From an uncultured Eisenbergiella sp. (GTDB taxonomy: Bacteria; Bacillota; Clostridia; Lachnospirales; Lachnospiraceae): a stretch of DNA of 35,496 bases. The translations under genes were made by a program, and so were the position numbers. Below, piece by piece: positions 15,897-22,511 of the stretch. The notes beneath the pieces were generated by a model. It searched no databases and had not been told where the DNA came from. It saw only the letters and a list, made by a program, of their open reading frames with translations. Where the stretch lies: positions 1 to 35,496 of the forward strand of contig CANRMT010000017.1 of assembly GCA_947631815.1 (NCBI GenBank). Reading direction: 5' to 3'. The first letter of the stretch is position 1. The number at the start of each line of letters is the position of its first letter.

Positions 15897-15920
15897 GACA
15901 GGTGAAAAGCCTGTCTGTTT
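15897..15920 (+). terminator. Weak intrinsic terminator after the phosphatase gene
   Basis: GACAGG-TGAAAAG-CCTGTC (6-bp stem, 7-nt loop) followed by TGTTT. It lies 40 nt after the phosphatase stop codon; the short U-run makes it modest. Confidence 0.45.
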
Positions 15921-15991
15921 AAGGTTTGGCCAGCTATCCGATCACGGCACAAACCTTTCATAACTTTTTGGAAAAAGCTTGAGAAACAGGA

Positions 15992-16020
15992 TTGTTGAGT
16001 TTCCCGCAACATGGTATCAT
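15992..16020 (+). promoter_or_regulatory. SigA promoter of the GTPase-endonuclease fusion operon
   Basis: TTGTTG (15992-15997), 17-bp spacer, TATCAT (16015-16020) with an extended -10 TG at 16012-16013. The leader that follows is about 80 nt and contains a stem CACGGAA/TTCCGTG around 16033-16061 enclosing GCGG-T-CCGC. Leader stem-loops are common before ribosomal-protection genes, but no leader peptide or attenuator is clear here. Confidence 0.6.
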
Positions 16021-16104
16021 TCTTAGGGGATCACGGAAAATGCGGTCCGCGCGTTCCGTGTCCGCGTCAGGCAATGGCGGAATCTGTCGGGAAAGGATAT
16101 TCTG

Positions 16105-19100
16105 ATGGCTTCGGGATCCGAAAGAAAACCATCCAATCATATATGTGTCGGTCTGCTGGCCCATGTGGACGCCGGAAAGACCACGCTGGCGGAGCAGCTT
16201 CTGTACCGGACGGGCAGCATCCGCAGGCTGGGGCGGGTGGACCATCAGGACGCGTTCCTGGATACGGAGGCCGTGGAAAAGGCCCGGGGGATCACGGTCT
16301 TTTCCAAGCAGGCATGCCTTTCGCTGGGCGAGTGGGAGGTGACCCTGCTGGATACGCCGGGGCATGTGGACTTTTCCGCGGAGATGGAGCGAACGCTGCA
16401 GGTGCTGGACTGCGCGGTGCTGCTCATCAGCGGCGCGGACGGCGTACAGGGGCATGTGGAGACGCTGTGGCGGCTGCTGGCCAGGTATGAGATCCCCACC
16501 TTTCTGTTCATCAACAAGATGGATCAGCCGGGGACGGATCCGGCGAAGCTGATGGGGGAGCTGCAGGCCAGGCTGGACGGCCGGTGTACAGCCTTTTCCG
16601 TGGTGACAAAAGAGGGCGCCGCGGGCCCGGCGGACAGGACGGGGTTCGTTCCGGTCCCGTATCCGGAGGATTTCTGGGAAAACGCGGCGGTCTGTGACGA
16701 CGCGCTGCTGGAGCGTTATCTGGACGGCGGCCGGATCGGAGAAGAGGAGATCCGGGAGCTGATCGGGGAGCGAAAGATCTTTCCCTGCTTTTTCGGCTCC
16801 GCCCTGAAGGGCTTCGGCGTGGAGGAGCTGCTGTCCGGGCTTCACCGTTTCCTGCGGCCGCCCCTTTATCCGCAGGCGTTCGGCGCCAGGGTCTTTAAGA
16901 TCACCAGGGACGCCCAGGGGAACCGTCTGACCCATCTGAAGGTGACGGGCGGCAGTCTGCGGGTGAAGATGCCGCTGACCAACCGTCGGGATGGGATGGA
17001 GGAAGCGGATGTCTGGGAAGAAAAGGCGGATCAGCTGCGCCTGTATTCCGGCGCCGGGTACAAGACGGTCCAGGAGGCGCTGCCGGGCACGGTCTGCGCG
17101 GTGACGGGGCTGTCCCATACCTTTGCGGGACAGGGGCTGGGCCATGAGACGGCGTCCGTCCTGCCGCTTCTGGAGCCGGTGCTGACTTACCGGGTGGTCC
17201 CGACGGAGGACGATGTCAAGTGCGATCCGCATGCGCTGTTTCTGAAGCTGAAGGAGCTGGAGGAGGAAGAGCCGGAGCTGTCCATACTCTGGCAGGAGGA
17301 AACGGGAGAGATCCACGCGCAGGTCATGGGCGAGGTGCAGACGGAGGTGCTCACCGGGCAGATCCGGGAACGGTTCGGCATCCGGGCGGCGTTCGCCGAC
17401 GGCAGCATCGTCTATAAAGAGACGGTCGCCGCCCCGGTGGAGGGCGTGGGCCATTTCGAACCGCTGCGGCACTACGCGGAGGTGCATCTGCTTCTGGAGC
17501 CCGGCGAGCCGGGCAGCGGACTGCAGTTTGCCGCCGCCTGCAGCGAGGACGTGCTGGACCGGAACTGGCAGCGGCTGGTCCTGACCCATCTGGAGGAGAA
17601 GAAACATAAGGGCGTGCTGGTGGGCGGGGAGATCACCGATATGAGGATCTCTCTGGTGGCCGGTCGGGCCCATATCAAGCATACGGAGGGCGGCGATTTC
17701 CGGCAGGCCACTTACCGGGCGCTGCGGCAGGGACTTCGGAAGGCACACTGCGTGCTGCTGGAGCCGGTCTATGCCTTTCGGCTGGAGGTGCCCGCGGAAA
17801 ATCTGGGCCGGGCCATGAACGATATTCAGCTGCGGCAGGGGAAATTCTCGGTCCCGGAGCAGGAGGGAGAGTTCGCCGTGCTGACCGGCAGCGCGCCGGT
17901 GTCGGAGATGACGGGCTATCAGCGGGAAGTGACCGCCTACACGAAGGGCCGCGGCAGGCTTTCCTGCACGCTGAAGGGCTATGAGCCCTGTCACAACGCG
18001 CAGGAGGTGATCGACCGCTTTGCCTATGATCCGGAGGCGGATCTGGAAAATCCCACCGGTTCCGTGTTCTGCGCCCACGGCGCGGGCTTCGTGGTGCCCT
18101 GGGATCAGGTGGAGCGCTACATGCATCTGGAAAGCTGTCTGCAGGCGGAAGGTGCGGCCGATACGGCGCAGGCGGACGAAGGGACAGATTTCGCCGGGTC
18201 AGGTCCTGCCGGGGCAGGTTCCGGCGGACCCCGGACTTCCCTTCCGGCAGGCGTGACGGACGAGGAGCTGGAGGCCATTTTCACCCGCACCTACGGGACG
18301 GCGGGCCAGGAACGGGCCGGATATAAGAAAAAGCGCCTGATGGAGCCCACAGCCGGGCGGCGGGGCAAAGGCGCGGGAGCATCCTATTCAGACGGAGCAG
18401 GAAAGGGCGCAGGCGGCGCAGCGCAGCCGGACGGCGCGGGGAATGCCGCGGGTCCGTCACAGTCGGGCGGCGCGGGGAATGCTGCGGGTGCGTCACGATC
18501 GGGCAACGCGGGGACAGCAGCGGATGCGCAGCGCTCCTTGAGCGGCTCCCAACCGTTCTTTTCGAAAAAAGGCGCCGCCGGTCAGGACGAATTTCTGCTG
18601 GTGGACGGGTACAATATCATCTTCGCCTGGGAGAAGCTGCGGGAGCTCTCCAGAGCCAATATCGAAAGCGCCCGGCATCAGCTCATGGATATCCTTTCGG
18701 ATTATCAGGGCTTTATGGGCTGCACGGTGATCCTGGTATTTGACGCCTACCGCGTGGAGGGCGGCCAGGGCAGCGTGTCGAAGTATCACAACATTTATGT
18801 GGTCTTCACGAAGGAAGCGGAGACCGAGGATCAGTATATCGAAAAGACGGTGCACCGCATCGGGCGGAAATATCAGGTGACGGTGGCGACTTCCGACGCG
18901 CTGGAGCAGGTGATCATCTACGGCCAGGGCGCCAGGCGCATGTCCGCGGCGGAGCTTCTGGCGGAAATACAGAGCGCCCGGGAGCAGATGCGGGAGGTCT
19001 GGGAGAAAAAGCGGAGCAGGGAGAAAAATTACCTGTTCGATCATCTGTCCGCGGAGCTGGCGGAGTGGATGGAAGAGGTGCGGCTGGGCAGGCGCAGCGT

Positions 19101-19110
19101 GGACGGCTGA
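16105..19110 (+). CDS. Fusion: Tet(M)/EF-G-like ribosome GTPase + Rae1/YacP NYN endoribonuclease
   Basis: 1001 residues against about 640 for Tet(M). Residues 10-690 are a translational GTPase: G1 'AHVDAGKTT' (19-27), G2 'RGIT', G3 'DTPGH' (83-87), G4 'NKMD' (137-140), G5 'GSA' near 231-233, then domains II-V like ribosomal-protection proteins ('LLEPVYAFRLEVPAE', 'LKGYEP'). The domain IV tip reads 'HIKHTEGGDF' (from 523) where Tet(M) has its tetracycline-displacing loop, so drug resistance is doubtful. A Gly/Ala/Ser linker (about 690-825) holds three 12-residue repeats. Residues 830-980 match YacP/Rae1: 'LLVDGYNII' (D834), 'VILVFDAYRVEGG' (D880), 'KEAETEDQYIE' (E908, D909), 'VATSDALEQ' (D931), 'GQGARRMSAAELL'. 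Rae1 cuts mRNA in the ribosomal A site, and EF-G-like factors bind there, so the fusion probably delivers cleavage to particular ribosomes (inference). ATG follows GGAAAGGA. Confidence 0.9.
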   Translation: MASGSERKPSNHICVGLLAHVDAGKTTLAEQLLYRTGSIRRLGRVDHQDAFLDTEAVEKARGITVFSKQACLSLGEWEVTLLDTPGHVDFSAEMERTLQVLDCAVLLISGADGVQGHVETLWRLLARYEIPTFLFINKMDQPGTDPAKLMGELQARLDGRCTAFSVVTKEGAAGPADRTGFVPVPYPEDFWENAAVCDDALLERYLDGGRIGEEEIRELIGERKIFPCFFGSALKGFGVEELLSGLHRFLRPPLYPQAFGARVFKITRDAQGNRLTHLKVTGGSLRVKMPLTNRRDGMEEADVWEEKADQLRLYSGAGYKTVQEALPGTVCAVTGLSHTFAGQGLGHETASVLPLLEPVLTYRVVPTEDDVKCDPHALFLKLKELEEEEPELSILWQEETGEIHAQVMGEVQTEVLTGQIRERFGIRAAFADGSIVYKETVAAPVEGVGHFEPLRHYAEVHLLLEPGEPGSGLQFAAACSEDVLDRNWQRLVLTHLEEKKHKGVLVGGEITDMRISLVAGRAHIKHTEGGDFRQATYRALRQGLRKAHCVLLEPVYAFRLEVPAENLGRAMNDIQLRQGKFSVPEQEGEFAVLTGSAPVSEMTGYQREVTAYTKGRGRLSCTLKGYEPCHNAQEVIDRFAYDPEADLENPTGSVFCAHGAGFVVPWDQVERYMHLESCLQAEGAADTAQADEGTDFAGSGPAGAGSGGPRTSLPAGVTDEELEAIFTRTYGTAGQERAGYKKKRLMEPTAGRRGKGAGASYSDGAGKGAGGAAQPDGAGNAAGPSQSGGAGNAAGASRSGNAGTAADAQRSLSGSQPFFSKKGAAGQDEFLLVDGYNIIFAWEKLRELSRANIESARHQLMDILSDYQGFMGCTVILVFDAYRVEGGQGSVSKYHNIYVVFTKEAETEDQYIEKTVHRIGRKYQVTVATSDALEQVIIYGQGARRMSAAELLAEIQSAREQMREVWEKKRSREKNYLFDHLSAELAEWMEEVRLGRRSVDG
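18430..18537 (+). repeat. Three 36-nt (12-residue) tandem repeats in the fusion linker
   Basis: Codons for DGAGNAAGPSQS, GGAGNAAGASRS and GNAGTAADAQRS: three in-frame units in the low-complexity linker between the GTPase and nuclease parts. Such repeats can change copy number by slippage, which would alter linker length without breaking the frame. Confidence 0.8.
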
Positions 19111-19246
19111 GAGGGTCCGGCAGCACGCCGGACGTCCGGACGGCCGAGAGACGCGGACGGCAGATCGGATGCCCGGACAGCTGAGAGGCGCAGACGGCAG
19201 ACCGGATGCCCGGACGGCAGAAAGCGGCCTGCAGGGCAGACCGAAC
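19099..19246 (+). repeat. 37-nt tandem repeat overlapping the fusion gene's 3' end
   Basis: Four degenerate units with an exact 37-nt period: 19099-19135, 19136-19172, 19173-19209 and 19210-19246. Units 2-4 each begin CCGGAC, and GGACGGC/GGACAGC with TGAGAG/CGAGAG recurs. The stop codon of the GTPase-nuclease gene lies in unit 1, so the array seems to have grown from the gene's own end. It fills the gap before the RelA/SpoT-domain gene. Confidence 0.75.
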
Positions 19247-19269
19247 ACCTGGGCGAAGAAAGGCAGATC

Positions 19270-20187
19270 ATGTTTTTGGAAAAGGAAATCTTCTTAAAAA
19301 AATACGCGCTGACGGAGGAGCAGTTTCGGGAGGCGGATCTCTCCTGGCAGGAGCTGTGCGAGATCGCGGAGGACTACGCAGGACGCCTGGATGCGTTCTA
19401 TGAGATCCGGGACCGGTTCGTGCACGAGTTCATCGAGGACCGGGAGACGCAGACGGGACTTCACACATACCGCACCCGGATCAAGACGCCGGAGCATCTG
19501 GTGGAAAAGATCATCCGCAGGCGGATCGAGAACTATCAGAAATACAGGCTGCTGAACAAAGAGAACTATCTGAACTTCGTGACGGATGTCATCGGATTTC
19601 GCGGGATCCTGCTTTACCGAGAGGATTGGGTGGTCTTTCACAAATATCTGCTGTCCCACTTTGCGAACCGGGAGGACTGGTATGTGCGGGACTGTCTGGC
19701 ACAGCCGGAGGAGGGCCGGGACCGCTATATGACGGAGGCCCCCAAGGTCCACATGCGGCAGGGCGATTACAGCGATATTTACGCGGACTGGATCTCCAGC
19801 GATCATATTTACGATCAGAAGTATTACCGTTCGGTCCATTATGTGGTAAGATATCAGGGGGCCTATCTGGAAATTCAGGTCCGGACTCTGTTTGAGGAGG
19901 GCTGGGGAGAGATCGACCACCATATCCTCTATCCGTATAAGAAACAGGATCCGATGCTGACGGAGTTTTCGGAGCTTCTGAACCGGCTGGCGGGCATGGG
20001 GGATGAAATGGCGTCCTTTTACCGTAGGTTGCAGAATGTGCCGGGGGACGCGTTCCTGAGCAAAAAAAGCATGGTGGATATCGACGCCCACAGCGCGTAT
20101 GAGCCGCGCAGAAAGCATGTGACGCGGGTGGAGCCGGACGAGATCAGCACGGCACAGGACGCGATCCGGTCCATCATTTCCAAATAA
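19270..20187 (+). CDS. RelA/SpoT-domain protein (small alarmone synthetase-like)
   Basis: 305 residues. A RelA/SpoT nucleotidyl-transferase core spans about 60-225: 'YRTRIKTPEHLVEKI', 'DVIGFRGILLY' (106-116), 'YYRSVHYVVRY' (185-195) and 'LEIQVRTLFEEGWGEIDHHILYPY' (200-223). The 'EEGWGEIDH' form is that of a branch with mostly untested activity, not the RelP/RelQ 'DFWASLEH' form. There is no HD hydrolase domain and no TGS/ACT tail. The N-terminal 60 residues are helical; the C-terminal 80 are of unknown role. It may make (p)ppGpp or another pyrophosphorylated nucleotide, or pyrophosphorylate RNA as toxic relatives do. It follows the GTPase-nuclease gene on the same strand with AAAGG before the ATG, so co-transcription is likely. 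Confidence 0.85.
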   Translation: MFLEKEIFLKKYALTEEQFREADLSWQELCEIAEDYAGRLDAFYEIRDRFVHEFIEDRETQTGLHTYRTRIKTPEHLVEKIIRRRIENYQKYRLLNKENYLNFVTDVIGFRGILLYREDWVVFHKYLLSHFANREDWYVRDCLAQPEEGRDRYMTEAPKVHMRQGDYSDIYADWISSDHIYDQKYYRSVHYVVRYQGAYLEIQVRTLFEEGWGEIDHHILYPYKKQDPMLTEFSELLNRLAGMGDEMASFYRRLQNVPGDAFLSKKSMVDIDAHSAYEPRRKHVTRVEPDEISTAQDAIRSIISK

Positions 20188-20235
20188 GAAGGAGAGCTAT
20201 ACCGTCCGCAAAAGGGCGGCAGAACGGAGTGCGCT

Positions 20236-20469
20236 ATGGAACATCATTTTTTTGCGGGGATCTCCCCGGAGGATTTTGAACGGGCGGACCGGATGATCGC
20301 CATGGCCCGGGCGGGCCGCATCAAGCAGCATCTTCTGGGCGACCGTTCCCAGACCCGGTACGGCACGGTGGAGGACCGGGGCATGGACGATTACTGCAAT
20401 TTTCTGAAGACAAAGCTGGGATTTGAGATCCTGAATCTGAAAGGGGAGTCCGGACATGAAGAATATTGA
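20236..20469 (+). CDS. Small protein of unknown function
   Basis: 77 residues, mixed charge, no membrane segment or signal peptide. I do not recognise it. ATG has GGAG six bases upstream and codon use like its neighbours. It overlaps the next gene by 14 nt, which supports real, coupled translation. It follows the RelA/SpoT-domain gene by 48 nt; a role with that gene or the next is possible but not shown. Confidence 0.65.
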   Translation: MEHHFFAGISPEDFERADRMIAMARAGRIKQHLLGDRSQTRYGTVEDRGMDDYCNFLKTKLGFEILNLKGESGHEEY

Positions 20470-20995
20470 AAGCGTCTATATGAATTACGATTCCCTGCTG
20501 GCGGAATTCGGAGAAGAGGTCATCCGCAGCCGGTATGCGTTCCTGAACAGGGAGTGCGAGGAATTCCTGCACGATCTCGGGATCGCGGAGGCCGTCCGGG
20601 TGGACGAGGTGCTCCTCATGCATGCGGTGCTGGATTATTTTTCGGACGTATCCAGGCTGAAGCTGTTTCATCACATCCACCATATCAATGAGATCAAGGT
20701 CGTGGCCTACGAGAGCTATTGGCTGCTGCGGCGCAAGCCGCTTCAGGTGATCCGGGAGGGGCAGCAGGACGATGTCCTGTCCTTTGTGAACGAGAAATTC
20801 GTCTTTTCCCGCATCTCCGCGTTCCTGATCAAGGGCCATAAGAATCTGGTGCTGAAGCAGGAGGATAAAAAGCCTTTTTTGAATTATCTGGATACGCTGT
20901 ATTATTTTTTGAAATACAGGCAGTACGATGCGCAGATGCTGGAGCTGATGATCCTGGGCTTCAAGGCCGGGGAGATCTGGGGACGGCAGGGCTGA
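20456..20995 (+). CDS. Conserved-looking protein of unknown function
   Basis: 179 residues, mostly helical by eye, with His-rich 'LKLFHHIHHINEIKVVAYESYWLL' and a C-terminal 'LDTLYYFLKYRQYDAQMLELMILGFKAGE'. There is no signal peptide and no family motif I can name. GGGGAG lies seven bases before the ATG. It is the last gene of the tight same-strand run that begins with the GTPase-nuclease fusion; the next gene is 135 nt away. Confidence 0.75.
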   Translation: MKNIESVYMNYDSLLAEFGEEVIRSRYAFLNRECEEFLHDLGIAEAVRVDEVLLMHAVLDYFSDVSRLKLFHHIHHINEIKVVAYESYWLLRRKPLQVIREGQQDDVLSFVNEKFVFSRISAFLIKGHKNLVLKQEDKKPFLNYLDTLYYFLKYRQYDAQMLELMILGFKAGEIWGRQG

Positions 20996-21130
20996 GCGAT
21001 GGAAGGATGCACAGGAGGCAGGATCGGGTCTTACGGATCCTGCGGATCGGATGCCGCAGGGCGGGCGGCCGGAGACGGGCGCACCGCAGGACGGATCGAT
21101 GGTTAAGAAAGAAAAGGAGGAGCGCAGAAG

Positions 21131-21940
21131 ATGAATGGAAAAGGATTGTTTGCGGCCGCAGGTGCGGCCGGAGCGTATTTGTTTGCGATCTCGCCCAGGC
21201 TGTCCGGGCGGCCGGAGCGGATGCCGAAGGTCTATTATGCCCACAGGGGCCTGCACGACAACGGGTCGGATGCGCCGGAGAACACGCTGGCGGCCTTTGC
21301 GAAGGCGGCGGAGGCCGGTTACGGCATGGAGCTGGATGTGCAGCTCACCCGGGACGGCCAGGTGGTGGTGGCGCACGATTTCGATCTGGATCGGCTCTGC
21401 GGCGTTGCCGGGGCGATCGACAGTTTTACCTATGAGGAGCTGCAGCAGTTTCCGGTGTACGGCAGCAGTCAGCACATCCCGCTGTTTTCCGACGTGCTCG
21501 CGCTGGTGGACGGGCGCGTGCCGCTGATCGTGGAGCTGAAATATAAAGAGGGGAGCCGGATCTGCGAAAAAGCGCAGGCGCTTCTGGACGTCTATGAAGG
21601 CTGTTACTGCGTGGAGTCCTTTCATCCGGCCGTCCTGCGCTGGTATAAGGAGAACCGGCCTTCTGTCTGCAGGGGGCAGCTTTCCATGAACTATCAGAAG
21701 AACGTCGGGACCTGGGCTCCGGACCGTCTGGCGGCCACGCACCTTCTGGAGAATTTTATGACCCGGCCGGATTTCATCGCCTATGACTGGCATTCCATGC
21801 GTGCCCTGTCGATGAATATCTGCCGGAAGCTGTACGGCTGTCCCAGTGTGGCCTGGACGGTGACAAGTCAGGCCGAGCTGGAGAAATGCCGCCGCTATTT
21901 CGATTATTTTATTTTTGAAGGTTTCATACCGGAAAACTGA
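21131..21940 (+). CDS. Glycerophosphodiester phosphodiesterase, membrane-anchored
   Basis: 269 residues. An N-terminal hydrophobic segment (about 4-20) may anchor it. The GDPD fold then shows all key sites: 'YYAHRGLHD' (H38, R39), 'APENTLAAFAKA' (E50, N51), 'GMELDVQLTRDGQVVVAHDFDLDRL' (E67, D69, H82), 'VELKYKEG' and the C-terminal 'VAWTVTSQAELEKC'. It hydrolyses glycerophosphodiesters to glycerol-3-phosphate and an alcohol, serving lipid or teichoic-acid turnover. Single gene between the unknown pair and greA; AAGGAGG gives a strong ribosome site. Confidence 0.93.
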   Translation: MNGKGLFAAAGAAGAYLFAISPRLSGRPERMPKVYYAHRGLHDNGSDAPENTLAAFAKAAEAGYGMELDVQLTRDGQVVVAHDFDLDRLCGVAGAIDSFTYEELQQFPVYGSSQHIPLFSDVLALVDGRVPLIVELKYKEGSRICEKAQALLDVYEGCYCVESFHPAVLRWYKENRPSVCRGQLSMNYQKNVGTWAPDRLAATHLLENFMTRPDFIAYDWHSMRALSMNICRKLYGCPSVAWTVTSQAELEKCRRYFDYFIFEGFIPEN

Positions 21941-21964
21941 GAACCGGAGGGGAATGCGAAGGTC

Positions 21965-22465
21965 ATGCACAATCAACTGACAAAAAGCGATATCAAAAAG
22001 ATGGAGGAAGAGATCGAATACCGGAAGCTGGTGGTGCGCAAAAACGCGCTGGAGGATGTGAAGGAGGCCAGGGCCCAGGGCGATCTGTCGGAGAATTTCG
22101 AATATTATGCCGCCAAACGCTTTAAGAACAAGAACGAGAGCCGGATCCGGTATCTGGAGAAGATGATCAAAACCGCGGAGGTGGTTTCGGACGATTCCGC
22201 CGCAGATGAGGTGGGTATGAACAACCGGGTGGAGGTGTATTTCGAGGAGGACGACGAGACGGAGACCTACAAGATCGTCACCACGGTGCGCCAGAATTCG
22301 CTGCAGGGCCTAATCTCCACCGAATCGCCGCTGGGCCGTGCCCTGCTGGGCAAAAAGGCCGGGGAGCGGGTGTTTGTGGATGTCGGCGGCGGGAACGGCT
22401 ATTGGGTGCTGATCCGCTCCATCGACAAGACCGCCGGGGACGACGATGAGCTGAGGAGCTTCTGA
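21965..22465 (+). CDS. greA: Transcription elongation factor GreA-type
   Basis: 166 residues, close to the usual 155-165. The N-terminal coiled coil carries 'KEARAQGDLSENFEYYAAKRFKN', the GreA signature with the acidic tip residues that stimulate RNA polymerase transcript cleavage; the FKBP-like C-terminal domain has 'ISTESPLGRALLGKKAGERV'. It rescues backtracked polymerase. 'FEYYAAKRFK' departs slightly from the canonical 'AEYDAAKE', so a GreA paralogue is possible. The best Shine-Dalgarno (GGAGG at 21946) is far from the ATG, so initiation may be weak or coupled to the upstream gene 24 nt away. Confidence 0.88.
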   Translation: MHNQLTKSDIKKMEEEIEYRKLVVRKNALEDVKEARAQGDLSENFEYYAAKRFKNKNESRIRYLEKMIKTAEVVSDDSAADEVGMNNRVEVYFEEDDETETYKIVTTVRQNSLQGLISTESPLGRALLGKKAGERVFVDVGGGNGYWVLIRSIDKTAGDDDELRSF

Positions 22466-22472
22466 ACGGAGC

Positions 22473-22511
22473 AAAAAGGCCGGGGATCATGAGAGATCAT
22501 CTTCCCCGGCC
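22473..22511 (-). terminator. Intrinsic terminator of recQ, overlapping its 3' end
   Basis: GGCCGGGGA (22478-22486) pairs with TCCCCGGCC (22503-22511). On the minus strand the 9-bp stem is followed by TTTTT (22477-22473). The upstream arm lies within the last codons of recQ, so coding sequence and terminator overlap. It also lies just after greA on the other strand. Confidence 0.8.

Noticed and set aside
15114-15920. Integrated mobile element around the phosphatase gene
   Set aside because: No transposase, integrase, terminal repeats or target duplication could be found at the edges.
15958-18126. 722-codon minus-strand frame over the fusion gene
   Set aside because: Antisense shadow of a gene with strong domain evidence; composition is Leu/Arg/His/Gln-rich without motifs.
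16105-18200. Tetracycline-resistance gene tet(M)/tet(O)
   Set aside because: The fold matches, but the domain IV tip is different and a nuclease domain is fused, so a resistance call is not supported.
19270-20187. Housekeeping bifunctional Rel (RelA/SpoT) gene
   Set aside because: It lacks HD, TGS and ACT domains and is only 305 residues, so it is a stand-alone RelA/SpoT-domain protein.
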